Below, one piece after another: positions 12,881-26,299 of a stretch of 64,000 bases of DNA. The notes beneath the pieces were generated by a model. It searched no databases. It was given only the letters and a program-made list of their open reading frames with translations, and was not told the origin of the DNA. Each line of letters begins with the position of its first letter. Within the stretch, counting starts at the first letter, position 1. Origin of the DNA: Petrolisthes cinctipes. Taxonomy: Eukaryota; Arthropoda; Malacostraca; Decapoda; Porcellanidae. A program made the position numbers and the translations under genes. Where the stretch lies: the NCBI GenBank assembly GCA_033782935.1, contig JAWQEG010000710.1:6634001-6698000 (forward strand), read 5' to 3'.

Positions 12881-15800
12881 TTAAGGCTCAAAACACCCGA
12901 AAATTCGATATTTTTGTGTCCCAGAAGCGATCTGTACATGCCTACTCCGTGTTAGAGTATTTTCAAAATACAGGCCTAAAACATGCTGAAAATCGATATT
13001 TTGGATGCCCAAAGTCAAAATGTGTATTCACCTTCTGTACCCGTTTATATCTCAAATTCAGGCTCAAAACACACGAAAATTCGATATTTTTGTGTCCCAG
13101 AAGCGATCGGTACATGCCTACTCTGTGTTAGAGTATTTTCAAAATACAGGCCCAAAACATGCTGAAAATCGATATTTTGGATGCCCAAAGTCGATATGTG
13201 CATGCATCTTCTGTACCCGTTTATATCTCAAATTCAGGTTTAAAACACCCGCAAATACAATATTTTTGGGTCCCAGAAGCGATCAGTACATACCTACTCA
13301 GTGCTGGAATAATTTTAAAATATTGGCCCAAAACATACTAAAAATCGATATTTTGGGTGCCCAAAGTCGATATGTGCATGCATCTTCAGTAACCGTTTAT
13401 ATCTCAAATTCAGGCAAAAAACAACGGAAAATTTAATATTTTTGGGTCCCAGAAGCGATATGTACATGCCTACTCAGTGCTAGAATGTTTTTAAAATATA
13501 GGCTCAAAACATGCTAAAAATCGATAATTTAGGTTTCCAAAGTCGATATGTGCATGCATCTTCTGTACCCGTTTATATCTCAAATTCAGACTCAAAACAC
13601 CCGAAAATTCGATATTTTTGGGTCCCAGAAGCGATCTGTACATGCCTACTCAGCGATAGATTAGTTTCAAATTATTGGCCCATAACATGCTCAAAATCGA
13701 TATTTTGGGTGCCCAAAGTCGAAATGTGCATGCATCTTCTGTACCTGTTTATATCTCAAATTCAGGCTCAAAACACCCGAAAATTCGATATTTTTGTGTC
13801 CCAGAAGCGATCTGTACATGCCTACTCTGTGTTAGAGTATTTTAATAAAACAGGCCCAAAACATGCTAAAAATCGATATTTTAGGTCCCCAAAGTAAATA
13901 TGTGCATGCATCTTCAGTAACCGTTTATATCTCAAATTCAGGCAAAAAACAACGGAAAATTTAATATTTTTGGGTCCCAGAAGTGATATGTACATGCCTA
14001 CTCCTTGCTATAATGTTTTCAAGATACAGACCCAAAACATGCTCAAAATCGATATATTAGGTGTCCCAAGTCGATATGTGCATACATCTTCTGTACCCGT
14101 TTATATTTTAAATTTACGCTCAAAACACTCGAAAATTAGATATTTTTGGGTCCCAGAAGCGATCTGTACATGCCTACTCCGTGTTAGAGTATTTTCAAAA
14201 TACATGTCCAAAACATACTGAAAATCGATGTTTTAGGTTTCCAAAGTCGATATGTGCATGCATCTTCTGTACCCGTTTATATCTCAAATTCAGGCTCAAA
14301 ACACCCGAAAATTCAATATTTTGGGGTCCCAGAAGCGATCTGTACATGCCTACTCAGCGATAGATTAATTTCAAATTATTGGCCCATAACATGCTAAAAA
14401 TCGATATTTTGGGTGCCCAAAGTCGAAATGTGCATGCATCTTCTGTACCTGTTTATATCTCAAATTCAGGCTCAAAACACTCGAAAATTTGATATTTTTG
14501 TGTCCCAGAACCGTTTTGTACATGCCTACTCCTTGCTCGAATGTTTTCAAGTTACAGACCCAAAACATGCTCAAAATCGATATTTTAGGTACAAAAAGTC
14601 GATATGTGCATGTATCTTTTGTACCGGTTTATATCTCAAATTTAGGCTCAAAACACCCGAAAATTTGATATTTTTGTGTCCCAGAAGCGATATGTACATG
14701 CCTACTCCGTGTTAGAGTATTTTCAAAATACAGGCCAAAAACATGCTCAAAATCGATATTTTGGGTGACCAAAGTCGATATGTGCATGCATCTTCTGTAC
14801 CCGTTTATATCTCAAATTAAGGCTCAAAACACCCGAAAATTCGATATTTTTGTGTCCCAGAAGCGATCTGTACATGCCTACTCAGTGTTAGAGTATTTTC
14901 AAAATACAGGCCTAAAACATGCTGAAAATCGATATTTTGGATGCCCAAAGTCAAAATGTGTATTCACCTTCTGTACCCGTTTATATCTCAAATTCAGGCT
15001 CAAAACACACGAAAATTCGATATTTTTGGGTCCCAGAAGCTATCTGTACATGCCTACTCAGTGTTAGAGTATTTTAAAGATATAGGCTTAAAACATTCTA
15101 AAAATCGATATATAAGGTGTCCAAAGTCGAAATGTGCATGCATCTTCTGTACCCGTTTATATCTCAAATTCAGGCTCAAAACACCCGAAAATTCGATATT
15201 TTTGTGTCCCAGAAGCAATCGGTACATGCCTACTCTGTGTTAGAGTATTTTCAAAATACAGGCCCAAAACATGCTGAAAATCGATATTTTGGATGCCCAA
15301 AGTCGATATGTGCATGCATCTTCTGTACCCGTTTATATCTCAAATTCAGGTTTAAAACACCCGCAAATACAATATTTTTGGGTCCCAGAAGCGATCAGTA
15401 CATACCTACTCAGTGCTGGAATAATTTTAAAATATTGGCCCAAAACATACTAAAAATCGATATTTTGGGTGCCCAAAGTCGATATGTGCATGCATCTTCA
15501 GTAACCGTTTATATCTCAAATTCAGGCAAAAAACAACGGAAAATTTAATATTTTTGGGTCCCAGAAGCGATATGTACATGCCAACTCAGTGCTAGAATGT
15601 TTTTAAAATATAGGCTCAAAACAAGCTAAAAATCGATAATTTAGGTTTCCAATGTCGATATGTGCATGCATCTTCTGTACCCGTTTATATCTCAAATTCA
15701 GACTCAAAACACCCGAAAATTCGATATTTTTGGGTCCCAGAAGCGATCTGTACATGCCTACTCAGCGATAGATTAATTTCAAATTATTGGCCCATAACAT

Positions 15801-16879
15801 GCTAAAAATCGATATTTTGGGTGCCCAAAGTCGAAATGTGCATGCATCTTCTGTACCTGTTTATATCTCAAATTCAGGCTCAAAACACCCGAAAATTCGA
15901 TATTTTTGTGTCCCAGAAGCGATCTGTACATGCCTACTCTGTGTTAGAGTATTTTAATAAAACAGGCCCAAAACATACTGAAAATCGATATTTTAGGTGT
16001 CCAAAGTCGATATGTGCATGCATCTTCTGTACCCGTTTATATCTCAAATTCAGGCTCAAAACACCCGAAAATTCAATATTTTTGGGTCCCAGAAGCGATC
16101 TGTACATGCCTACTCAGTGATAGAAAAATTTCAAATTATTGGCCCATAACATGCTAAAAATCGATATTTTGGGTGCCCGAAGTCGATATGTGCATTCATC
16201 TTCTGTACCCGTTTATATCTCAAATTCAGGCTCAAAACACCCGAAAATTCGATATTTTTGTGTCCCAGAAGCGATCTGTACATGCCTACTCCGTGTTAGA
16301 GTATTTTCAAAATACAGGCCAAAAACATGCTCAAAATCGATATTTTCGGTGCCCAAAGTCGAAATGTGCATGCATCTTCTATACCCGTTTATCTCAAATT
16401 CAGGCTCAAAACACCCGAAAATTAGATATTTTTGTGTCCCAGAAGCGATCTGTACATGCCTACTCCGTGTTAGAGTATTTTCAAAATACAGGCCTAAAAC
16501 ATGCTGAAAATCGATATTTTGGGTGCCCAAAGTCAAAATGTGTATTCACCTTCTGTACCCGTTTATATCTCAAATTCAGGCTCAAAACACACGAAAATTC
16601 GATATTTTGGGGTCCCAGAAGCTATCTGTACATGCCTACTCAGTGTTAGAGTATTTTCAAGATATAGGCTTAAAACATTCTAAAAATCGATATATAAGGT
16701 GTCCAAAGTCGAAATGTGCATGCATCTTCTGTACCCGTTTATATCTCAAATTCAGGCTCAAAACACCCGAAAATTCGATATTTTTGTGTCCCAGAAGCGA
16801 TCGGTACATGCCTACTCTGTGTTAGAGTATTTTCAAAATACAGGCCCAAAACATGCTGAAAATCGATATTTTGGATGCC

Positions 16880-18990
16880 CAAAGTCGATATGTGCATGCA
16901 TCTTCTGTACCTGTTTATATCTCAAATTCAGGTTTAAAACACCCGCAAATACAATATTTTTGGGTCCCAGAAGCGATCAGTACATGCCTACTCAGTGCTG
17001 GAATAATTTTAAAATATTGGCCCAAAACATACTAAAAATCGATATTTTGGGTGCCCAAAGTCGATATGTGCATGCATCTTCAGTAACCGTTTATATCTCA
17101 AATTCAGGCAAAAAACAACGGAAAATTTAATATTTTTGGGTCCCAGAAGCGATATGTACATGCCTACTCAGTGCTAGAATGTTTTTAAAATATAGGCTCA
17201 AAACATGCTAAAAATCGATAATTTAGGTTTCCAAAGTCGATATGTGCATGCATCTTCTGTACCCATTTATATCTCAAATTCAGGCTCAAAACACCCGAAA
17301 ATTCGATATTTTTGGGTCCCAGAAGCGATCTGTACATGCCTACTCAGCGATAGATTAATTTCAAATTATTGGCCCATAACATGCTAAAAATCGATATTTT
17401 GGGTGCCCAAAGTCGAAATGTGCATGCATCTTCTGTACCTGTTTATATCTCAAATTCAGGCTCAAAACACCCGAAAATTCGATATTTTTGTGTCCCAGAA
17501 GCGATCTGTACATGCCTACTCTGTGTTAGAGTATTTTAATAAAACAGGCCCAAAACATGCAAAAAATAGATATTTTAGGTCCCCAAAGTAGATATGTGCA
17601 TGCATCTTCAGTAACCGTTTATATCTCAAATTCAGGCAAAAAACAACGGAAAATTTAATATTTTTGGGTCCCAGAAGTGATATGTACATGCCTACTCCTT
17701 GCTATAATGTTTTCAAGATACAGACCCAAAACATGCTAAAAATCGATATATTAGGTGTCCCAAGTCGATATGTGCATACATCTTCTGTACCCGTTTATAT
17801 TTTAAATTTATGCTCAAAACACTCGAAAATTAGATACTTTTGGGTCCCAGAAGCGATCTGTACATGCCTACTCCGTGTTAGAGTATTTTCAAAATACATG
17901 TCCAAAACATACTGAAAATCGATATTTTAGGTGTCCAAAGTCGATATGTGCATGCATCTTCTGTACCCGTTTATATCTCAAATTCAGGTTTAAAACACCC
18001 GCAAATACAATATTTTTGGGTCCCAGAAGCGATCAGTACATGCCTACTCAGTGCTGGAATAATTTTAAAATATTGGCCCAAAACATACTAAAAATCGATA
18101 TTTTGGGTGCCCAAAGTCGATATGTGCATGCATCTTCAGTAACCGTTTATATCTCAAATTCAGGCAAAAAACAACGGAAAATTTAATATTTTTGGGTCCC
18201 AGAAGCGATATGTACATGCCTACTCAGTGCTAGAATGTTTTTAAAATATAGGCTCAAAACATGCTAAAAATCGATAATTTAGGTTTCCAAAGTCGATATG
18301 TGCATGCATCTTCTGTACCCGTTTATATCTCAAATTCAGGCTCAAAACACCCGAAAATTCGATATTTTTGGGTCTCAGAAGCGATCTGTACATGCCTACT
18401 CAGCGATAGATTAATTTCAAATTATTGGCCCATAACATGCTAAAAATCGATATTTTGGGTGCCCAAAGTCGAAATGTGCGTGCATCTTCTGTACCTGTTT
18501 ATATCTCAAATTCAGGCTCAAAACACCCGAAAATTCGATATTTTTGTGTCCCAGAAGCGATCTGTACATGCCTACTCTGTGTTAGAGTATTTTAATAAAA
18601 CAGGCCCAAAACATGCTAAAAATCGATATTTTAGGTCCCAAAAGTAGATATGTGCATGCATCTTCAGTAACCGTTTATATCTCAAATTCAGGCAAAAAAC
18701 AACGGAAAATTTAATATTTTTGGGTCCCAGAAGTGATATGTACATGCCTACTCCTTGCTATAATGTTTTCAAGATACAGACCCAAAACATGCTCAAAATC
18801 GATATATTAGGTGTCCCAAGTCGATATGTGCATACATCTTCTGTACCCGTTTATATTTTAAATTTATGCTCAAAACACTCGAAAATTAGATATTTTTGGG
18901 TCCCAGAAGCGATCTGTACATGCCTACTCCGTGTTAGAGTATTTTCAAAATACATGTCCAAAACATACTGAAAATCGATATTTTAGGTGT
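16880..18990. repeat. Tandem 6-monomer (1056 bp) duplication inside the satellite
   Basis: Monomers at 17205, 17403 and 17664 recur at 18261, 18459 and 18720, an offset of exactly 1056 bp (6 x 176). A wider duplication links 16139 to 19129 (2990 bp, which is 17 x 176 minus 2). The 2 bp deficit comes from a monomer lacking AT in the phrase that normally reads CCGTTTATATCTC. That short monomer appears at about 16387 and again at about 19377 and is a good marker of the copied block. Confidence 0.82.
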
Positions 18991-19671
18991 CCAAAGTCGA
19001 TATGTGCATGCATCTTCTGTACCCCTTTATATCTCAAATTCAGGCTCAAAACACCCGAAAATTCAATATTTTTGGGTCCCAGAAGCGATCTGTACATGCC
19101 TACTCAGTGATAGAAAAATTTCAAAATATTGGCCCATAACATGCTAAAAATCGATATTTTGGGTGCCCGAAGTCGATATGTGCATTCATCTTCTGTACCC
19201 GTTTATATCTCAAATTCAGGCTCAAAACACCCGAAAATTCGATATTTTTGTGTCCCAGAAGCGATCTGTACATGCCTACTCCGTGTTAGAGTATTTTCAA
19301 AATACAGGCCAAAAACATGCTCAAAATCGATATTTTCGGTGCCCAAAGTCGAAATGTGCATGCATCTTCTATACCCGTTTATCTCAAATTCAGGCTCAAA
19401 ACACCCGAAAATTAGATATTTTTGTGTCCCAGAAGCGATCTGTACATGCCTACTCAGTGTTAGAGTATTTTAAAAATACAGGCCCAAAACATGCTGAAAA
19501 TCGATATTTTGGGTGCCCAAAGTCAAAATGTGTATGCATCTTCTGTACCCGTTTATATTCCAAATTCAGGCTCAACACAACCGAAAATTAAATATTTTTG
19601 GGTCCCACAAGCGATCTGTACATGCCTACTCAGTGCTAGAATAATTTCAAAATATTGGCCCAAAACATGCT

Positions 19672-19808
19672 AAAAATCGATATTTTGGGTGCCCGAAGTC
19701 GATATGTGCATGCATCTTCTATACGCGTTTATATGTCAAATTCAGGCTCAAAACACCCGAAAATTTGATATTTTTAGAGTTTTTTTTTAAATACAGGCCC
19801 AAAACATG
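19672..19808. repeat. Truncated satellite monomer (about 138 bp)
   Basis: The distance between successive AAAATCGATAT marks is about 138 bp here instead of 176. The second half loses roughly 38 bp between GAAAATTTGATATTTTTA and AAATACAGGCCC, and a short T-run (GTTTTTTTTTAAA) lies at the join. This breaks the 176 bp phase: offsets between segments left and right of it (for example 2773 with 22094) are displaced by about 138 bp. It is the only strongly shortened monomer I noticed. Confidence 0.8.
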
Positions 19809-22800
19809 CTGAAAATCGATATATATGGAGTCCAAAGTAGAAATGTGCATGCATCTTCTGTACCCGTTTATATCTTAAATTCAGGCTCAAAACACCCGAA
19901 AATTCGATATTTTTGTGTCCCAGAAGCGATCGGTACATGCCTACTCTGTGTTAGAGTATTTTCAAAATACAGGCCCAAAAACATGCTGAAAATCGATATT
20001 TTGGATGCCCAAAGTCGATATGTGCATGCATCTTCTGTACCCGTTTATATCTCAAATTTTAATTCTCAAAACACCCGAAATATAGATATGTTTGTATCCC
20101 AGAAGCAATCTGTACATGCCTACTCAGTGCTAGAATAATTTCAAAATATTGGCCCAAAACATGCTAAAAATCGATATTTTGGGTACCCAAAGTCGATATC
20201 TGCATGCATCTTCTGTACTCATTTATATCTCAAATTCAGGCTCAAAACTCTCGAAAATTAGATATTTTTGGGTCCCAGAAGCGATCTGTACATGTCAACT
20301 CCGTATTAGAGTATTTTCTAAATACAGGCACAAAACATGCTCAAAATCGATATTTGGTCCCCAAAGTCGATATGTGCATGCATCTTCTGTACCCGTTTAT
20401 ATCTCAAATTAGGGCTCAAAACACCCGAAAATTAGATATTTTTGGGTCCCAGAAGCGATCTGTACATGCCTACTCCGTGTTAGAGTATTTTCAAAATACA
20501 GACCTAAACATGCTGAAAATCGATATTTTGGATGCCCAAAGTCAAAATGTGTATGCATCTTCTGTACCCGTTTATATCTCAAAATCAGGCTCAAAACACA
20601 CAAAAATTCGATATTTTTGGGTCCCAGAAGCTATCTGTACATGCCTACTCAGTGTTAGAGTATTTTCAAGATATAGGCTTAAAACATTCTAAGAATCGAT
20701 ATTTTAGGTGTCCAAAGTCGAAATGTGCATGCATCTTCTGTACCCATTTATATCTCAAATTCAAGCTCAGAACACCCGAAAATTCGATATTTTTGTTTCC
20801 TAGAAGTGATCTGTACATGCCTACTCTGTGTTAGAGTATTTTCAAAATACAGGACCGCAACTTGCTGAAAATCGATATTTTAGATTCCCTAAGTCAATAT
20901 GTGTATGCATCTTCTGCACCCGTTTATATCTCAAATTCACGCTCAAATCACCCGAAAATTCGATATTTTTGGGTCACAGAAGCGATCTGTACATGCCTAC
21001 TCCGTGTTAGAGTATTTTCAAAATACAGGCCTAAAACATGCTGAAAATCGATATTTTGGATGCCCAAAGTCAAAATGTGTATTCACCTTCTGTACCCGTT
21101 TATATCTCAAATTCAGGCTCAAAACACGCGAAAATTCGATATTTTTGGGTCCCAGAAGATATCTGTACATGCCTACGCAGTGTTAGAGTATTTTCAAGAT
21201 ATAGGCTTAAAACATTCTAAAAATTGATATATAAGGTGTCCAAAGTCGAAATGTGCATGCATCTTCTGTACCCGTTTATATCTCAAATTCAGGCTCAAAA
21301 CACCCAAAAATTCGATATTTTGGGGTCCCAGAAGCGATCTGTACATGCCTACTCAGCGATAGATTAATTTCAAATTATTGGCCCATAACATGCTAAAAAT
21401 CGATATTTTAGTTACAAAAAGTCGATATGTGCATGTATCTTTTGTACCGGATTATATCTCAAATTTAGGCTCAAAACACCCGAAAATTCGATATTTTGGG
21501 GTCCCAGAAGCGATCTGTACATGCCTACTCCTTGCTAGAATGTTTTCTAGATACAGACCAACAACCTGCTCAAAATCGATATATTAGGTGTCCCAAGTCG
21601 ATATGTGCATACATCTTCTGTACCCGTTTATATTTTAAATTTATGCTCAAAACACTCGAAAATTAGATATTTTTGGGTTCCAGAAGTGATCTGTACATGC
21701 CTTCTCCGTGTAAGAGTATTTTCAAAATATAGGCCCAAAATATCCTGAATATCGATATTTTAGGTGCCGAAAGTCGATATGTGCATGCATCTTCAGTACC
21801 CGTTTATATCTTAAATTTAGGCTCAAAACACCCGAAAATTAGATATTTTTGTGTCCCAGAAGCGATCTGTACATGCCTACACCGTGTTATCGTATTTTCA
21901 TAATACAGGCCTAAAACATGCTGAAAATATATATTTTATATGACCAAAGTCGATATGTGCATGCATCTTCTGTACCCGATTATTTCTCAAATTCAGGCTC
22001 AAAATACCCGAAAATTCGATATTTTTGGGTCCCAGAAACGATCTGTACATGCATACTCCATGTTCAAGTATTTTCAAAATATAGGCCCAAAACATGCTAA
22101 AAATCGATATTTTGAGTGCCCAAAGTCGATTTGTGCATGCATCTTCTGTACCCGTTTATATCTCAAATTCAGGCCCAAAACACACAAAAATTCGGTATTT
22201 TGGGGTCCCAGAAGCGATCTGTACATGCCTATTGCTTGCTAGAATGTTTTTAAGATACAGACCCAAAACATGCTCAAAATCGATATTTTAGGTGTCCCAA
22301 ATCGATATGTGCATGTATCTTCTGTACACGTTTATATCTTAAATTTAGGCTCAAAACACTCGAAAACTAGATATTTTTGGGTCCAAGAAGCGATCTGTAC
22401 ATGTCTAGTCCGAGTTAGAGTATTTTCAAAATACATGCCCAAAACATGCTATAAATCGATATTTTAGGTGCAAAAAGTCGATATCTGCATGCATCTTCAG
22501 TACCCGTTTATATCTCAAATTCAGGCAAAAAACAACGGAAAATTCAATATTTTTGTGTCCCAGAAGCGATATGTACCTGCCTACTCCGTGTTTGAGTATT
22601 TTCAAAATATAGGCCCAAAACATGCTAAAAATCGATATTTTGAGTGCCCAAAGTCGATATGTGCATGCATCTTCTGTACCCGTTTATATCTCAAATTTTA
22701 ATTCTCGAAACACCCGAAATATAGATATGTTTGTATCCCAGAAGCGATCTGTACATGCCTACTCAGTGCTAGAATAATTTCAAAATATTGGCCCAAAACA

Positions 22801-24160
22801 TGCTAAAAATCGATATTTTGGGTGCCCAAAGACGATATGTGCATGCATCTTCTGTACTCATTTATATCTCAAATTCAGGCTCAAAACTCTCGAAAATTAG
22901 ATATTTTTGGGTCCCAGAAGCGATATGTACATGCCTACTCAGTGCTAGAATGTTTTCAAAATATAGGCTCAAAACATGCTAAAAATCGATAATTTAAGTT
23001 TCCAAAGTCGATATGTGCATGCATCTTCTGTACCCGTTTATATCTCAAATTCAGGCTCAAAACACCCGAAAATTCAATATTTTGGGGTCCCAGAAGCGAT
23101 CTGTACATGCCTACTCAGCGATAGATTAATTTCAAATTATTGGCCCATAACATGCTAAAAATCGATATTTTGGGTGCCCAAAGTCTAAATGTGCATGCAT
23201 CTTCTGTACCTGTTTATATCTCAAATTCAGTCTCAAAACACCCGAAAATTAGATATTTTTGTGTCCCAGAACCGTTTTGTACATGCCTACTCCTTGCTCG
23301 AATGTTTTCAAGATACAGACCCAAAACATGCTCAAAATCGATATTTTAGGTACAAAAAGTCGATATGTGCATGCATCTTTTGTACCGGATTATATCTCAA
23401 ATTTAGGCCCAAACACCCGAAAATTCGATATTTTGGGGTCCCAGAAGCGATCTGTACATGCCTATTCCTTGCTAGAATGTTTTCTAGATACAGACCAAAA
23501 ACCTGCTCAAAATCGATATATTAGGTGTCCCAAGTCGATATGTGCATACATCTTCGGTACCCGTTTATATTTTAAATTTACGCTCAAAACACTCGAAAAT
23601 TAGATATTTTTGGGTCCCAGAAGCGATCTGTACATGCCTACTCCGTGTTAGAGTATTTTCAAAATACATGTCCAAAACATACTGAAAATCGATATTTTAG
23701 GTTTCCAAAGTCGATATGTGCATGCATCTTCTGTACCCGTTTATATCTCAAATTCAGGCTCAAAACACCCGAAAATTCAATATTTTGGGGTCCCAGAAGC
23801 GATCTGTACATGCCTACTCAGCGATAGATTAACTTCAAATTATTGGCCCATAACATGCTAAAAATCGATATTTTGGGTGCCCAAAGTCGAAATGTGCATG
23901 CATCTTCTGTACCTGTTTATATCTCAAATTCAGGCTCAAAACACTCGAAAATTTGATATTTTTGTGTCCCAGAACCGTTTTGTACATGCCTACTCCTTGC
24001 TCGAATGTTTTCAAGATACAGACCCAAAACATGCTCAAAATCGATATTTTAGGTACAAAAAGTCGATATGTGCATGTATCTTTTGTACCGGTTTATATCT
24101 CAAATTTAGGCTCAAAACACCCGAAAATTTGATTTTTTTGTGTCCCAGAAGCGATATGTA

Positions 24161-24372
24161 CAGTTGAGCAAGTAGGAAGTGCAAGAAAAATATGAATGTA
24201 TATGGCCACATCTTCACTACCACTCAAAGTTCAGCCAATCACGTTCCACCTTACATTGGCTTTGAATTCTCAGTTATTCATTCATAAATTTACTAGGGAT
24301 TATACTACAAAGAACTACCAGATGTTGAAATATACAGCTAAATTTTTCTTGCACTTTCTACTTGCTCAACTG
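24161..24372. mobile_element. Tc1/mariner-type MITE inserted in the satellite
   Basis: This 212 bp insertion interrupts one satellite monomer. Its ends are 31 bp terminal inverted repeats at 24161-24191 and 24342-24372 with a single mismatch, starting CAGTTGAGCAAGTAG. A TA dinucleotide flanks each end (24159-24160 and 24373-24374). The uninterrupted site, GCGATATGTACATGCC, is present in the paralogous monomers at about 11000 and 14690, so the TA duplication is directly visible. TA targets and ends starting CAGT are typical of Tc1/mariner elements. The interior has no open frame of note, so it is non-autonomous and needs a transposase from elsewhere. The superfamily call is strong; the family is unknown. 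Confidence 0.92.
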
Positions 24373-26299
24373 TACATGCCTACTCCGTGTTAGAGTATTT
24401 TCAAAATACAGGCCAAAAACATGCTCAAAATCGATATTTTGGGTGACCAAAGTCGATATGTGCATGCATCTTCTGTACCCGTTTATATCTCAAATTAAGG
24501 CTCAAAACACCCGAAAATTCGATATTTTTGTGTCCCAGAAGCGATCTGTACATGCCTACTCCGTGTTAGAGTATTTTCAAAATACAGGCCTAAAACATGC
24601 TGAAAATCGATATTTTGGATGCCCAAAGTCAAAATGTGTATTCACCTTCTGTACCCGTTTATATCTCAAATTCAGGCTCAAAACACCCGAAAATTCGATA
24701 TTTTTGGGTCCCAGAAGCGATCTGTACATGCCTACTCAGCGATAGATTAATTTCAAATTATTGGCCCATAACATGCTAAAAATCGATATTTTGGGTGCCC
24801 AAAGTCGAAATGTGCATGCATCTTCTGTACCTGTTTATATCTCAAATTCAGGCTCAAAACACCCGAAAATTCGATATTTTTGTGTCCCAGAAGCGATCTG
24901 TACATGCCTACTCTGTGTTAGAGTATTTTCATAAAACAGGCCCAAAACATGCTAAAAATCGATATTTTAGGTCCCCAAAGTAGATATGTGCATGCATCTT
25001 CAGTAACCGTTTATATCTCAAATTCAGGCAAAAAACAACGGAAAATTTAATATTTTTGGGTCCCAGAAGTGATATGTACATGCTTACTCCTTGCTATAAT
25101 GTTTTCAAGATACAGACCCAAAACATGCTCAAAATCGATATATTAGATGTCCCAAGTCGATATGTGCATACATCTTCTGTACCCGTTTATATTTTAAATT
25201 TATGCTCAAAACACTCGAAAATTAGATATTTTTGGGTCCCAGAAGCGATCTGTACATGCCTACTCCGTGTTAGAATATTTTCAAAATACATGTCCAAAAC
25301 ATACTGAAAATCGATATTTTAGGTGTCCAAAGTCGATATGTGCATGCATCTTCTGTACCCGTTTATATCTCAAATTCAGGCTCAAAACACCCGAAAATTC
25401 AATATTTTTGGGTCCCAGAAGCGATCTGTACATGCCTACTCAGTGATAGAAAAATTTCAAAATATTGGCCCATGACATGCTAAAAATCGATATTTTGGGT
25501 GCCCGAAGTCGATATGTGCATTCATCTTCTGTACCCGTTTATATCTCAAATTCAGGCTCAAAACACCCGAAAATTCGATATTTTTGTGTCCCAGAAGCGA
25601 TCTGTACATGCCTACTCCGTGTTAGAGTATTTTCAAAATACAGGCCAAAAACATGCTGAAAATCGATATATAAGGAGTCCAAAGTAGAAATGTGCATGCA
25701 TCTTCTGTACCCGTTTATATCTTAAATTCAGGCTCAAAACACCCGAAAATTCGATATTTTTGTGTCCCAGAAGCGATCGGTACATGCCTACTCTGTGTTA
25801 GAGTATTTTCAAAATACAGGCCCAAAACATGCTGAAAATCGATATTTTGGATGCCCAAAGTCGATATGTGCATGCATCTTCTGTACCCGTTTATATCACA
25901 AATTCAGGTTTAAAACAACCGAAAATACAATATTTTTGGGTCCCAGAAGCAATCAGTACATGCCTACTCAGTGCTGGAATAATTTTAAAATATTGGCCCA
26001 AAACATACTAAAAATCGATATTTTGGGTGCCCAAAGTCGATATGTGCATGCATCTTCTGTACCCGTTTATATCTCAAATTCAGGCTCAAAAAACCCAAAA
26101 TTTCTATATTTTTGTGTCCCAGAAGCAATCTGTACATGCCTACTCCGTGTTAGAGTATTTTCATAAAACAGGCCCAAAACATGCTAAAAATCGATATTTT
26201 AGGTGCCCAAAGTAGATATGTGCATGCATCTTCAGTAACCGTTTATATCTCAAATTCGGGCAAAAAACAACGGAAAATTTAATATTTTTGGGTCCCTGA

